From an uncultured delta proteobacterium (lineage in GTDB: Bacteria > Myxococcota_A > UBA9160 > JAFDET01), in assembly GCA_947259215.1 (NCBI GenBank), contig CAMYLJ010000041.1, positions 1-32,280 of the forward strand: a DNA stretch of 32,280 nucleotides. Direction: 5' to 3'. Positions within the stretch are counted from its first letter, which is position 1, and the number at the start of each line of letters is the position of its first letter. Shown here piece after piece: positions 1 to 6,970 of the stretch. Under the pieces are notes generated by a model. That model was not told the origin of the DNA and did no database searches. It saw only the letters and a program-made list of their open reading frames with translations. Position numbers and translations under genes: made by a program.

Positions 1-920
1 CTCTCGTGCTCGGCGATGCGGCGCGGCTCGAGCACCTCGCCCGCTGCGCGCACCTCCGCCAGACCGTCGGCCTCCACGAGCTCCCGCACGTCGGGGTCCA
101 CCGAGGCGATGGTGCAGACCGCGAGCCCGCGGTCGACGGGCTTGCGCGCGCCCGTCGCCTGACCCCGTTTCAAGAGCCGCGCCAGCCCGGGCCCGAGGAC
201 CTCGGTGTGGATGCCGAGGTCGTTTGCCCCGAGCCGCTCCGCGGCCGCGTCGGGCACGGAGCCGATCCCGACCTGGAGCGTGGCCCCGTCCGGAACCAGC
301 GGCGACAGGTGGCGGACGATGGCGTCCACGTGCGGCGACGGCGGCACGGGCGTGTCGCTCGCAGCCTCTCCTTGCGCGAGACACGCCGCCTCGATTGCCT
401 CGAGCGGGAGCTCCCGGCCGCTGCGCGTGCGCGGGAGCGCCGGATCGATCTCCGCCAGGATCGGGACGCCCCGCTCGCGCGCCGTCTCCAGCAGCTCCGG
501 GGTGAACCCGGCCGCCCAGCCGTAGGAGCAGCGCCCTTCGGAGTCCGGCGCTGCGAGGCGCACCATCACGCAGTCCGGCCGTGCGCTGCGCATGTGGCGC
601 TGGGCGTCGGAGAAGAGCAGCGGAAGGTACTCGCAGCGGCCGGCCGCCACCAGGGGAGCGGAGGCCGGCGTCGCGAATCCCGTGCGCAGGCGGAAGCGCG
701 GGTTCTGGGACAGAGCCAGTCCACCGAGCGCCATCACGGCGACGAGCGCGCTTCCGCCCACGTCGCGCCGAGCGAGCGCGGCCAGCAAGGTGGTCGGCTC
801 GATCAGCCCCGTGGCCAGGTCCACGCCGTCGGCGAAGCGCGCGGCCACCTCGTCCGGCGTGCCCCAGCGCGCACCGAAGGCGGCCGCCAGGGCTTGCGGG
901 GTCGTCGGGGCCTCGCTCAT
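1..920 (-). CDS. Acetyl-CoA hydrolase/4-hydroxybutyrate CoA-transferase family protein (partial, C-terminus beyond window)
   Basis: Reading from ATG at 920 gives about 306 residues with no stop before the window edge, so the C-terminal part is missing. The visible part matches the N-terminal domain of the acetyl-CoA hydrolase/CoA-transferase family. It has the glycine-rich segment LQVGIGSVPDAAAERL followed by LGIHTEVLGPG and a K(R)GxxTGxxK stretch, which parallel the GIGxxPDA and LGIHxEM segments of 4-hydroxybutyrate and acetate CoA-transferases. Members move CoA between an acyl-CoA and a free acid through a glutamyl-CoA intermediate. The catalytic Glu lies in the missing C-terminal half, so transferase versus hydrolase cannot be decided. 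The ATG overlaps the stop of the upstream MaoC-like gene as ATGA (917-920), which implies translational coupling. Family assignment is firm; the substrate is unknown. Confidence 0.85.
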   Translation of the reverse strand, partial: MSEAPTTPQALAAAFGARWGTPDEVAARFADGVDLATGLIEPTTLLAALARRDVGGSALVAVMALGGLALSQNPRFRLRTGFATPASAPLVAAGRCEYLPLLFSDAQRHMRSARPDCVMVRLAAPDSEGRCSYGWAAGFTPELLETARERGVPILAEIDPALPRTRSGRELPLEAIEAACLAQGEAASDTPVPPSPHVDAIVRHLSPLVPDGATLQVGIGSVPDAAAERLGANDLGIHTEVLGPGLARLLKRGQATGARKPVDRGLAVCTIASVDPDVRELVEADGLAEVRAAGEVLEPRRIAEHE

Positions 921-1759
921 CGGGCCGGAACCGCGGCGCGCCCGACGATGGCGTCGCCGCGCTCCACGCGGCAGCGCACCGTGTGCTCGATGCGTTCGTC
1001 CCGCTCTCCACCCGAAAGCCGCTCGGCCGAGGCCTCGACCCGGTCGCCGGCGAAGACCGGCAGCCGGATGCGCACGTCGAGCTCGCTGCCGATCACCGCG
1101 CCCATGCCGTAGCGGCGGTAGAGCAGGTCGAACAGGTAGGCCATGAAGAGCGTTCCCGTGGCGATCGGCGCCGGAAGCCCGGCGCTGCGAGCGAATGCGT
1201 CGTCGGTGTGGATGCTGATCTCGCCGGGGGGCTCGTAGAGCCGCATCTTCTCGAGGGTCATGCTGCGCACCAGCGGGCCGAGCCGCTCGAGCACGGCGGG
1301 CGGCTCCTCGAGCGCGCGCCGCTCCGTGGGCTTCGTTCCCGATTCGCCCTCGGCGTAGACCAGCACGCCCGTCGTCGTCCCGCGCGCCACCAGCTCTCCC
1401 CGGGCGTTCGTGGTGAGCGTGTCCGTCACGACGTAGCGGCGCCCGCGCTTCACGAACTTGTCGCGGGCCTTGCCGCTCACCGTGAGCCGGTCGCCCACCC
1501 GGGGCACCCGCACCACCTCGAGCCGCTGCCCGGCGTGCACGGATTGCGAGATGTCGAAGAACCGGTCGGCGAGCTGGACGCCGTCGGCAGCGAGGAGCGA
1601 CACCGGCGCCTGATGCGGATCGGGATAGCGTTCCTGCTCGGTGGCGCCCAGGTGGCGCTCCACCAGCTCCTCGCTGAGCTCGTAGTCGAAGGGCCCGATC
1701 GGATCCCCGGGCTGGATCCGCTCGAACGGGACCTTGGGTCGACCCTTCGGATCTTCCAT
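917..1759 (-). CDS. Double-hotdog FAS1-like dehydratase/MaoC-domain protein
   Basis: A 280-aa protein when started at ATG 1759 (MEDPKGRP). The longer open frame up to 1876 adds a low-complexity run that would overlap the neighbouring gene, so I reject it. Two hotdog-like halves are visible. The N-terminal half (about residues 10-140, including RPVHAGQ-like and GDRLTV segments) resembles FAS1-like dehydratase domains. The C-terminal half (about 170-280) has a MaoC-like region with IHTDDAFARSAGLPAPIATG. The usual R-hydratase signature GDxNPxH is not intact: the His is present but the expected Asp and Asn-Pro are not. Acyl-CoA hydratase activity is therefore inferred, and a binding or thioesterase-like role is possible. 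It sits between a small secreted protein and a CoA-transferase, with a 4-nt overlap to the latter, which fits acyl-CoA processing. Confidence 0.8.
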   Translation of the reverse strand: MEDPKGRPKVPFERIQPGDPIGPFDYELSEELVERHLGATEQERYPDPHQAPVSLLAADGVQLADRFFDISQSVHAGQRLEVVRVPRVGDRLTVSGKARDKFVKRGRRYVVTDTLTTNARGELVARGTTTGVLVYAEGESGTKPTERRALEEPPAVLERLGPLVRSMTLEKMRLYEPPGEISIHTDDAFARSAGLPAPIATGTLFMAYLFDLLYRRYGMGAVIGSELDVRIRLPVFAGDRVEASAERLSGGERDERIEHTVRCRVERGDAIVGRAAVPAR

Positions 1760-1784
1760 GCAGGGCGGGCTCCGGCCGGTGGCG

Positions 1785-2165
1785 CTAGCGCTTGAAGATC
1801 GTGCGGCCCCACCAGAGTGCGGCGCGGCAGGTAGCGATCTTGCGGACGTCGGCATCGACGCCCGCGCCGGCGCCATCCTCGAAGTACTGCTTCAGCCCGG
1901 AGCCCATGGAGGTCGCGTCGGGCCAGCTGCCCATCCAGAAGAAGTCCGGGAGATCCGGGTCGGTGTCGTACTGGGGAGTCAGGATGACGGCGGTGTACGG
2001 GCCCTTGAGACCCGCCTGCACCTTCTTCCACTTCTCGATCCACTTGTCGAAGTCGGCCATGTCGAACCCCTTGTTGAAGGTGCAGCCGTAGAACTCGTAC
2101 GGCTCGGCGGAGGCGGGCCCGGCGGCGAGGAAGGTGACGAGAAGTGCCAGGGCTGCGGTTCGCAT
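1785..2165 (-). CDS. Small secreted protein of unknown function
   Basis: A 126-aa protein starting at ATG 2165. An AAGGAG motif lies six bases upstream, so this start is preferred over the in-frame ATG at 2207. Residues 1-20 form a clear Sec signal peptide: MR, a hydrophobic run, then an A-S-A cleavage site before EPYEF. The mature part is about 106 aa, rich in Trp, Tyr and Phe, with two cysteines (one in YGCTFNKG, one in the near-C-terminal IATCRAALWW). A disulphide is possible once exported. I do not recognise a named family. It is the first gene of the minus-strand set leading into the MaoC-like and CoA-transferase genes, 25 bp before the MaoC-like start, so it is probably co-transcribed with them. 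Confidence 0.75.
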   Translation of the reverse strand: MRTAALALLVTFLAAGPASAEPYEFYGCTFNKGFDMADFDKWIEKWKKVQAGLKGPYTAVILTPQYDTDPDLPDFFWMGSWPDATSMGSGLKQYFEDGAGAGVDADVRKIATCRAALWWGRTIFKR

Positions 2166-2295
2166 GCGGATCTCCTTGCTTTGGAAGGGACAACCCTTGT
2201 ACCGCATCTCCGCCCGCGAGTGCGGATCTTTCGCGGAGGTCGCCCGGCGTCCGTAACCCGCTGAAACTGAAGAGTGTTTATCGTGAGTGCGGGCT

Positions 2296-2325
2296 GGCTA
2301 CCGCAGCCCGCGGCGAGCGGTAGCC
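2296..2325 (+). promoter_or_regulatory. Perfect 9-bp inverted repeat in leader of the 2333 gene
   Basis: GGCTACCGC at 2296-2304 is the exact reverse complement of GCGGTAGCC at 2317-2325, separated by 12 bases. The right arm ends seven bases before the ATG at 2333. If transcribed it would form a stem against the initiation region, and there is no clear Shine-Dalgarno sequence between it and the ATG. It could be a protein-binding palindrome or an RNA hairpin limiting initiation; the sequence alone does not decide. Confidence 0.5.
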
Positions 2326-2332
2326 TGAGGCC

Positions 2333-2980
2333 ATGGACCCCCGCGAGATCCGACCTGGTCTCTTCCACTGGACGGCGCCCCACCCGAAGATCCGGATCGA
2401 GGTGAGCAGCTACTGGCTGGCGGACGCGAAGGTGCTGCTCGATCCCCTGCTGCCGGGCGGTGGGCTCGACTGGCTGCGCGAGCACGGCCCGCCCGAGCAC
2501 GTGATCCTCACGAACCGCCATCACTGGCGGCACTCGAGCGAGATCGTGGGCGCCTTCGGCTGTCCGGTCTGGTGCAACGAGGTCGGGCTACACGAGCTCG
2601 ACGGCGAGCCGGGCCGCGACCGGGTGCGCGGATTTCGCGCGGGCGACGGGCTCCCGGGCGGGATCGAGTCGCACGAGGTGGGCGTTCTCTGCCCCGACGA
2701 GACCGCGCTCCGCTTCGAGCTGGCCGGAGGGAGCGCCTGCCTGGCGCTGGCCGACGCCGTGGTCCGCATCGGCGAGAACGCCCGGGGCGACGGCCCGCTC
2801 TGCTTCGTGCCCGATGCCTTGATGACCGATCAGCCCGATCAAGTCGAGCCGGTGAAGCGCGGCCTGCGCGAGGTCTGCCGCCGGCTCTGCGAGCTCGAGT
2901 GGGACACGCTGCTCCTCGCCCACGGGCATCCGCTCGTGGGCGACGGCAAGCAGGAGCTGCAAGCCTTCGTGGCCGGCTGA
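2333..2980 (+). CDS. Metallo-beta-lactamase-fold-like protein with degenerate metal motif
   Basis: A 215-aa protein. The arrangement resembles a compact MBL-fold hydrolase: an N-terminal strand pair ending in VLLDPLLP, then VILTNRHHWRHS (residues 58-68) where the HxHxDH zinc motif normally stands, a middle strand with LALADAVV, and a C-terminal DTLLLAHGHPL that fits the last His motif. In the best alignment the motif keeps two His (64 and 67), but the first His and the Asp are replaced by Arg. Metal binding, if any, must differ from classical members. I have an impression that NRHHxRH variants recur in such proteins but cannot verify it. It precedes the ThDP enzyme gene by 106 bp on the same strand. 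Function unknown; hydrolase activity is only inferred from the fold. Confidence 0.7.
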   Translation: MDPREIRPGLFHWTAPHPKIRIEVSSYWLADAKVLLDPLLPGGGLDWLREHGPPEHVILTNRHHWRHSSEIVGAFGCPVWCNEVGLHELDGEPGRDRVRGFRAGDGLPGGIESHEVGVLCPDETALRFELAGGSACLALADAVVRIGENARGDGPLCFVPDALMTDQPDQVEPVKRGLREVCRRLCELEWDTLLLAHGHPLVGDGKQELQAFVAG

Positions 2981-3086
2981 GGCGCTGCCCACCTGGGCTG
3001 GCGCGGTGACCCCGGTCCATCGCATCATGGGGTCGAAATCCGATCCAGCCCGCCCGCCGCGCGATCGGCGGCCGAGGAGGTCCCCC

Positions 3087-4814
3087 ATGTCCACGATCAG
3101 CGTCGGTGAGCTTCTGGTCCGTTGCCTGAAGGCGGAGGGCATCGAGCTCGTGACCGGCATCATCGACGGAGCCCACATCCCGATCGTGGTGCACACCGCC
3201 AAGTACGGGATCCGCTACGTGAACGCCCACCACGAGGAGGCCGCGGTCCACGTGGCGGAGGGCTACTCGCGCATCGCGCGGCGGCCCGGCGTGGTGATCG
3301 GGAACCCGGGCTGCGGCACCGGGAACATGCTGGCTGGCGTGGTGAGCGCGCACGCGGAGGGGCATCCGATCGTCGCCATCGGGACCCTGCGGCCGCGCAT
3401 CAAGACCGACCCGAACCGCGGCGGCGCCTGGCAGGCGGCGGACACCGAGAGCATGGCGCGCCCGATCACGAAGTACGCGGCCACCGTGCGCCAGTGGGAG
3501 CGGCTCCCCGAGATGATGCGCGCCGCTTTCCGCGCGGCGATGACCGGGCGGCCGGGCCCGGCCTATCTGGCGATTCCAGACGAGCTGCTGCTCGAGGAGA
3601 TCGACGCGGACCGCCTGCCCCCGATCCACGAGGCGGAGCGCTACCGGGTCACGAACCTCGGGTCGGGCGATCCGGCCGCGATCGAGCGCGCCGCCGAGCT
3701 GCTGGGGAATGCGAAGCGGGTCTATGTGCACGCCGGCAAGGGCGTGTTGTGGGCCGACGGCGCCGAGGCGCTGCTCGCGCTCGGCGAGCACCTCGGCGCC
3801 TGCCTGGGCGCGAGCCTCGGTGCCCGCGGCGTCGTGCCCGAGGACCACCCGCATTACTTCCATCCCTTCGATCTGGCCGGCGCCGGCGCGGCGCGCAGCG
3901 AGGCGGAGGTGGTGCTGGTGGTGGGTGGCCGGCTCGGCGAGTACGACGCCTGGGGCGCGCCGCCCATGTGGGGCGATCCGGCCGGGCAGACCACCATCCA
4001 GATCGATTCGGACCCGATGTCGATCGGGCTGAACCGCCCGGTGGACCTCGGCATCGTGGCCGACGCCCGCGCGGCGCTGGAGGCGCTCCATCAGGCGGTG
4101 CGCGCCCGCAGCGAGGCCCGCGCCGAGCCGCCGGACCTGGCGCGCTACCGCGCCAAGAGCGCCGAGACCATGCAACAGGGGATCGGCTACCTCGGGTCCG
4201 AGTGCACCACGGGCGTGAACCCGGGGAAGATGGTGATGGCGGTGCGCCAGAAGTTCCCGCCCGAGGCGATCACGGTCCTCGACGGCGGCAATACGACCCT
4301 CACCGGTGTCGCCTTCCACCCGATCCTCTCGTCGCCGAGCTTCCTGTACTCCGTCAAGATGGGCTACCTCGGCACCGGTCTGCCCTTCGCGCTCGGCGCC
4401 AGCCTGGCGGCGCCCGACCGCCCCGTCTGCCTCATCACGGGCGATGGCGCCTTCGGCTTCCACGTGATGGAGCTCGAGACGGCCGTGCGCGAGGAGCTCC
4501 CGGTGGTGGTGCTGGTCGCGGTCGACGACGCCTGGGGGATGGAGAAGACGGCCTACCTGGCCATGGGCTACGACGCTGGGGACTGGGAGCGCCGCGGGAT
4601 CGACCTGGCGAGCGTCTCGTACGACGCCCTGGCGCGCAGCCTCGGCTGCCACAGCGAGCGCGTGGAGAAGGACGAAGAGCTCGAGCCCGCTCTCGAGCGC
4701 GCGATCGCGGCGGGCCGGCCCGCCGTGATCCACGTGCAGGTGGACCGCGAGCTCAACACGAAGCCCCCCGGCTGGGAGCAGTTCCGCGCGGCGCGGAGCG
4801 TGCAGGGCTACTGA
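3087..4814 (+). CDS. Thiamine diphosphate-dependent enzyme, acetolactate synthase/2-hydroxyacid decarboxylase superfamily
   Basis: A 575-aa protein. Start ATG 3087 is chosen because GAGGAGG lies six bases upstream; the in-frame start at 3006 has no such site. The domain order is typical: N-terminal Pyr domain with HHEEAAVHVAEGYSR (Glu50/51, the position of the ThDP-activating Glu), a central Rossmann-like domain (about 195-330), and a C-terminal PP domain with GDGAFG (residues 452-457). The GDG-x25-NN cofactor motif ends in Asp480-Asp481 rather than Asn-Asn. The length matches acetolactate synthase large subunits and related lyases and decarboxylases. No small regulatory subunit is nearby, so a biosynthetic AHAS is unlikely. 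A 2-oxoacid decarboxylase, carboligase or 2-hydroxyacyl-CoA lyase is more plausible. An epimerase-like gene follows 22 bp downstream. Confidence 0.88.
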   Translation: MSTISVGELLVRCLKAEGIELVTGIIDGAHIPIVVHTAKYGIRYVNAHHEEAAVHVAEGYSRIARRPGVVIGNPGCGTGNMLAGVVSAHAEGHPIVAIGTLRPRIKTDPNRGGAWQAADTESMARPITKYAATVRQWERLPEMMRAAFRAAMTGRPGPAYLAIPDELLLEEIDADRLPPIHEAERYRVTNLGSGDPAAIERAAELLGNAKRVYVHAGKGVLWADGAEALLALGEHLGACLGASLGARGVVPEDHPHYFHPFDLAGAGAARSEAEVVLVVGGRLGEYDAWGAPPMWGDPAGQTTIQIDSDPMSIGLNRPVDLGIVADARAALEALHQAVRARSEARAEPPDLARYRAKSAETMQQGIGYLGSECTTGVNPGKMVMAVRQKFPPEAITVLDGGNTTLTGVAFHPILSSPSFLYSVKMGYLGTGLPFALGASLAAPDRPVCLITGDGAFGFHVMELETAVREELPVVVLVAVDDAWGMEKTAYLAMGYDAGDWERRGIDLASVSYDALARSLGCHSERVEKDEELEPALERAIAAGRPAVIHVQVDRELNTKPPGWEQFRAARSVQGY

Positions 4815-4836
4815 GTCCGGCGGGGCGAGGGTCGCC

Positions 4837-5883
4837 ATGACGTCGCGCCCGGCGCCGGTCGGAGCTGAGGGCCAGACTCCGAAGCTACCGGGCCGCGTGT
4901 TCGTGACGGGCGCCGCCGGTTTCGTGGGTCGCGCGGTCCTCGCCCGCTACCGCGAGCTCGGCGTCGAGGTAGGCGGCATGGACGTGCGCGCCGACCCGGA
5001 CTGGAACGTCGTGGCTGGAGACCTCGGCGAGTCGGGTGCCTGGCAGAAGCACGCCGACGGCTGCGACCTCGTGGTCCACACGGCCGCGGTGGTCTCGAAC
5101 GTGGCGCCGCCGGAGCTGTACCGGCGCATCAGCGTGGCCGGCGTGCGCCGTGCGCTCGACGCCGCGGTCGCCGGCGGAGCCCGGCGCTTCCTGCACGTCT
5201 CTTCCGTCGGCGCCTACGGCTGGCACCGCCCGCCCGACGCCGACGAGAAGACTCCGATCACCGTGCTCTCCGGCAACGCCTACCAGGACGCCAAGGCGGC
5301 GAGCGAGCACCCGGCGCTCGCCGCTCACGCCTCCGGCGAGATCGCGTGCACGCTGGTGCGGCCTTCCGACGTGTACGGCCCGGGGTCAAGACCCTGGGTG
5401 CTGATCCCGCTGGAGATGATCCGCAAGGGGCTCTTCCTCCTGCCGGCCCACGGTCAGGGCCTCTTCTCGCCCGTCTACATCGACGACCTGGTGGACGGCA
5501 TCCTGCTGGCGGCGGGCCTGCCGGCCGGAGCCGGACAGATCTTCAACCTGCTCGGCGCGGCGCCCGTGCCCGCCGCCGAGTTCTTCGCGTACCACATGCG
5601 CTGGGCCGGACGCAGCGGCCCGCCCCGCAGTCTTTCGACGGGCACCGCGGTTCGGATTGCACGCGTCGTCGGCGCGCTCTCCAAGCTCCTGGGCCGACCC
5701 AGCGAAGCCAGCGCCCAGACCATGCTGATGCTGAGCAAATCCCATCCCCTCTCCGGGGAGAAGGCCCGCCGCCTGCTCGGCTACGAGCCCAAGGTCGGCC
5801 TGGCCGAGGGCATGCGCCGGACCGAGGCCTGGCTGCGCGAGCAGGGGCTCGTCGCGCGCCGGCCGGCCGGGGACCCCTTGTAA
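4837..5883 (+). CDS. NAD(P)-dependent epimerase/dehydratase (extended SDR)
   Basis: A 348-aa extended short-chain dehydrogenase/reductase. A Rossmann motif GAAGFVG is at residues 25-31, followed by a VxGDLG strand, VVHTAAVVS, HVSSVGAYG, and the active-site pair Tyr149-xxx-Lys153 in AYQDAK. A VRPSDVYGPG segment after it is typical of sugar epimerases and 3-beta-hydroxysteroid dehydrogenase-like members. The C-terminal half contains a short hydrophobic stretch and a final LGYEPKVGLAEGMRRTEAWL segment, the usual end of this family. Substrate could be a nucleotide sugar, sterol or polyketide-type ketone and is not decided by sequence. The gene begins 22 bp after the ThDP enzyme, so they are probably co-transcribed. 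Confidence 0.88.
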   Translation: MTSRPAPVGAEGQTPKLPGRVFVTGAAGFVGRAVLARYRELGVEVGGMDVRADPDWNVVAGDLGESGAWQKHADGCDLVVHTAAVVSNVAPPELYRRISVAGVRRALDAAVAGGARRFLHVSSVGAYGWHRPPDADEKTPITVLSGNAYQDAKAASEHPALAAHASGEIACTLVRPSDVYGPGSRPWVLIPLEMIRKGLFLLPAHGQGLFSPVYIDDLVDGILLAAGLPAGAGQIFNLLGAAPVPAAEFFAYHMRWAGRSGPPRSLSTGTAVRIARVVGALSKLLGRPSEASAQTMLMLSKSHPLSGEKARRLLGYEPKVGLAEGMRRTEAWLREQGLVARRPAGDPL

Positions 5884-5896
5884 GAGGCTACTTTCG

Positions 5897-5932
5897 CTGG
5901 AGTTTCTCCTCCAGGCCCGGATGCTTCGGGCC
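5897..5932 (+). other. Two adjacent short hairpins between epimerase and hydrolase genes
   Basis: CTGGAG (5897-5902) pairs with CTCCAG (5909-5914) across a 6-base loop. GGCCCG (5914-5919) pairs with CGGGCC (5927-5932) across a 7-base loop. The two stems share one base, so they are nearly stacked. They begin 13 bases after the epimerase stop. There is no T-run, so this is not a classical intrinsic terminator; attenuation or a processing site is possible. Confidence 0.35.
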
Positions 5933-5973
5933 GGCGGGCGGTCCGGCCCACGAGTGCGAGAATCAGGGCTGCG

Positions 5974-6864
5974 ATGGATCTGCGCGAGATCACGATCCAC
6001 GACCAGCGCGTCACGTACCGCACGGCCGGCGAGGGCCCGGTGTTGCTGCTGATCCACGGGATGGCTGGCAGCGCCACCACCTGGAAGCAGGTGATGCCTC
6101 GACTGGCCGAGTGCTTCACGGTGGTGGCGCCGGACCTGCTCGGGCACGGCCGCTCGGACAAGCCGTCAGGCGACTACTCGCTCGGCGCCTTCGCGAGCGG
6201 CCTGCGCGATCTGCTCGTCGCGCTCGGCCACGAGCGCGCCACCGTGGTGGGCCAGTCGCTCGGCGGCGGGGTCGCCATGCAGCTCACCTACCAGTACCCG
6301 GAGCGCTGCGAGCGGCTCGTGCTCGTGGGCGCCGGGGGGCTGGGCGTCGAGGTCAATCCGCTGCTGCGCTACCTCACCCTTCCCGGCTCCGAAGCCGTGC
6401 TGCGGCTGGCCTGTGCGGCGCCGATTCGCGGTACGGTCGAGGCCGTCGCCGGCCTGGCGTCCCGGCTCGGGCTGGAGCCGGCGGCGGTCGTGGTCGAGCT
6501 GTGGCGGAGCTACGCGTCGCTCGCCGACGACGACACGCGCAAGGCCTTCCTGCGCACCCTGCGGGCGGTCGTCGACCCTCGCGGCCAGGCCGTGAGCGCC
6601 GCGAACCGCCTGCACCTGGCGGCAGAGGTGCCCACCCTGATCGTCTGGGGCGACGCCGACCCGATCATCCCCGTCGACCACGCCGCCGAGGCGCACGCCG
6701 CCATCCCGAGCAGTCGGCTCGAGATCTTCGAAGGCTGCGGTCACTATCCCCACTGCGAGGCGCCCGAGCGCTTCGTGGAGGTGCTGACCGAGTTCATCGA
6801 GACGACGATCCCCGCCCGGATCACCGTCGCGTCGCACCACGTGCTGCGCTCGACCGGCAGCTAG
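5974..6864 (+). CDS. Alpha/beta-fold hydrolase
   Basis: A 296-aa protein with all elements of the alpha/beta hydrolase catalytic machinery: oxyanion-loop segment LLIHGMAGS, DLLGHGRSDKP, nucleophile elbow GQSLGGG with Ser95, acid in WGDADPIIP (Asp229), and histidine in GCGHYPH (His257). A helical cap (about 125-200) lies between the nucleophile and the acid. Hydrolases of this shape include meta-cleavage product hydrolases, haloalkane dehalogenase-like enzymes, esterases and epoxide hydrolases. The Ser nucleophile excludes dehalogenase and epoxide hydrolase chemistry, which use Asp. It is the last of the plus-strand genes starting at 2333 and ends facing the convergent NnrS gene. Substrate is unknown. 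Confidence 0.88.
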   Translation: MDLREITIHDQRVTYRTAGEGPVLLLIHGMAGSATTWKQVMPRLAECFTVVAPDLLGHGRSDKPSGDYSLGAFASGLRDLLVALGHERATVVGQSLGGGVAMQLTYQYPERCERLVLVGAGGLGVEVNPLLRYLTLPGSEAVLRLACAAPIRGTVEAVAGLASRLGLEPAAVVVELWRSYASLADDDTRKAFLRTLRAVVDPRGQAVSAANRLHLAAEVPTLIVWGDADPIIPVDHAAEAHAAIPSSRLEIFEGCGHYPHCEAPERFVEVLTEFIETTIPARITVASHHVLRSTGS

Positions 6865-6877
6865 CCCCTCAGGCATC

Positions 6878-6949
6878 GGGGACGTTCCTCGAAATTTGCG
6901 GTTGGTGCCAGACCTTGGCGCGCTGGGGCAGGAGTGTCCCCAACCGCAA
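6878..6949. repeat. Nested inverted repeats between convergent genes (possible bidirectional terminator)
   Basis: The 106-bp gap between the convergent hydrolase and NnrS stops holds a 10-bp perfect inverted repeat: TTGCGGTTGG at 6896-6905 and CCAACCGCAA at 6940-6949. A second pair, GGGGAC (6878-6883) and GTCCCC (6936-6941), shares two bases with it, and a third, TGGGG (6924-6928) with CCCCA (6938-6942), forms a small alternative hairpin. The stems are mutually exclusive. Position suggests a two-way terminator, or a degenerate REP- or transposon-end-like repeat. Confidence 0.45.
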
Positions 6950-6970
6950 GAGTTGAGGCCGATGTCTGGG

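Noticed and set aside
2508-4838. Very long minus-strand open frame opposite the MBL-like and ThDP genes
   Set aside because: It spans two recognisable plus-strand genes, and its product is His/Arg/Ala-rich low-complexity with no motif. It is a shadow frame of GC-rich coding DNA.
5897-5932. Intrinsic terminator after the epimerase gene
   Set aside because: Hairpins are present, but no T-tract follows, so I list them only as hairpins.
6878-6949. Insertion sequence end or RAYT-associated repeat
   Set aside because: There is no transposase in the window and no target duplication visible. The repeat is kept only as an inverted repeat of unknown origin.
5346-6956. Plus-strand frame overlapping the epimerase and hydrolase genes
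   Set aside because: It conflicts with two motif-complete genes and shows no domain.
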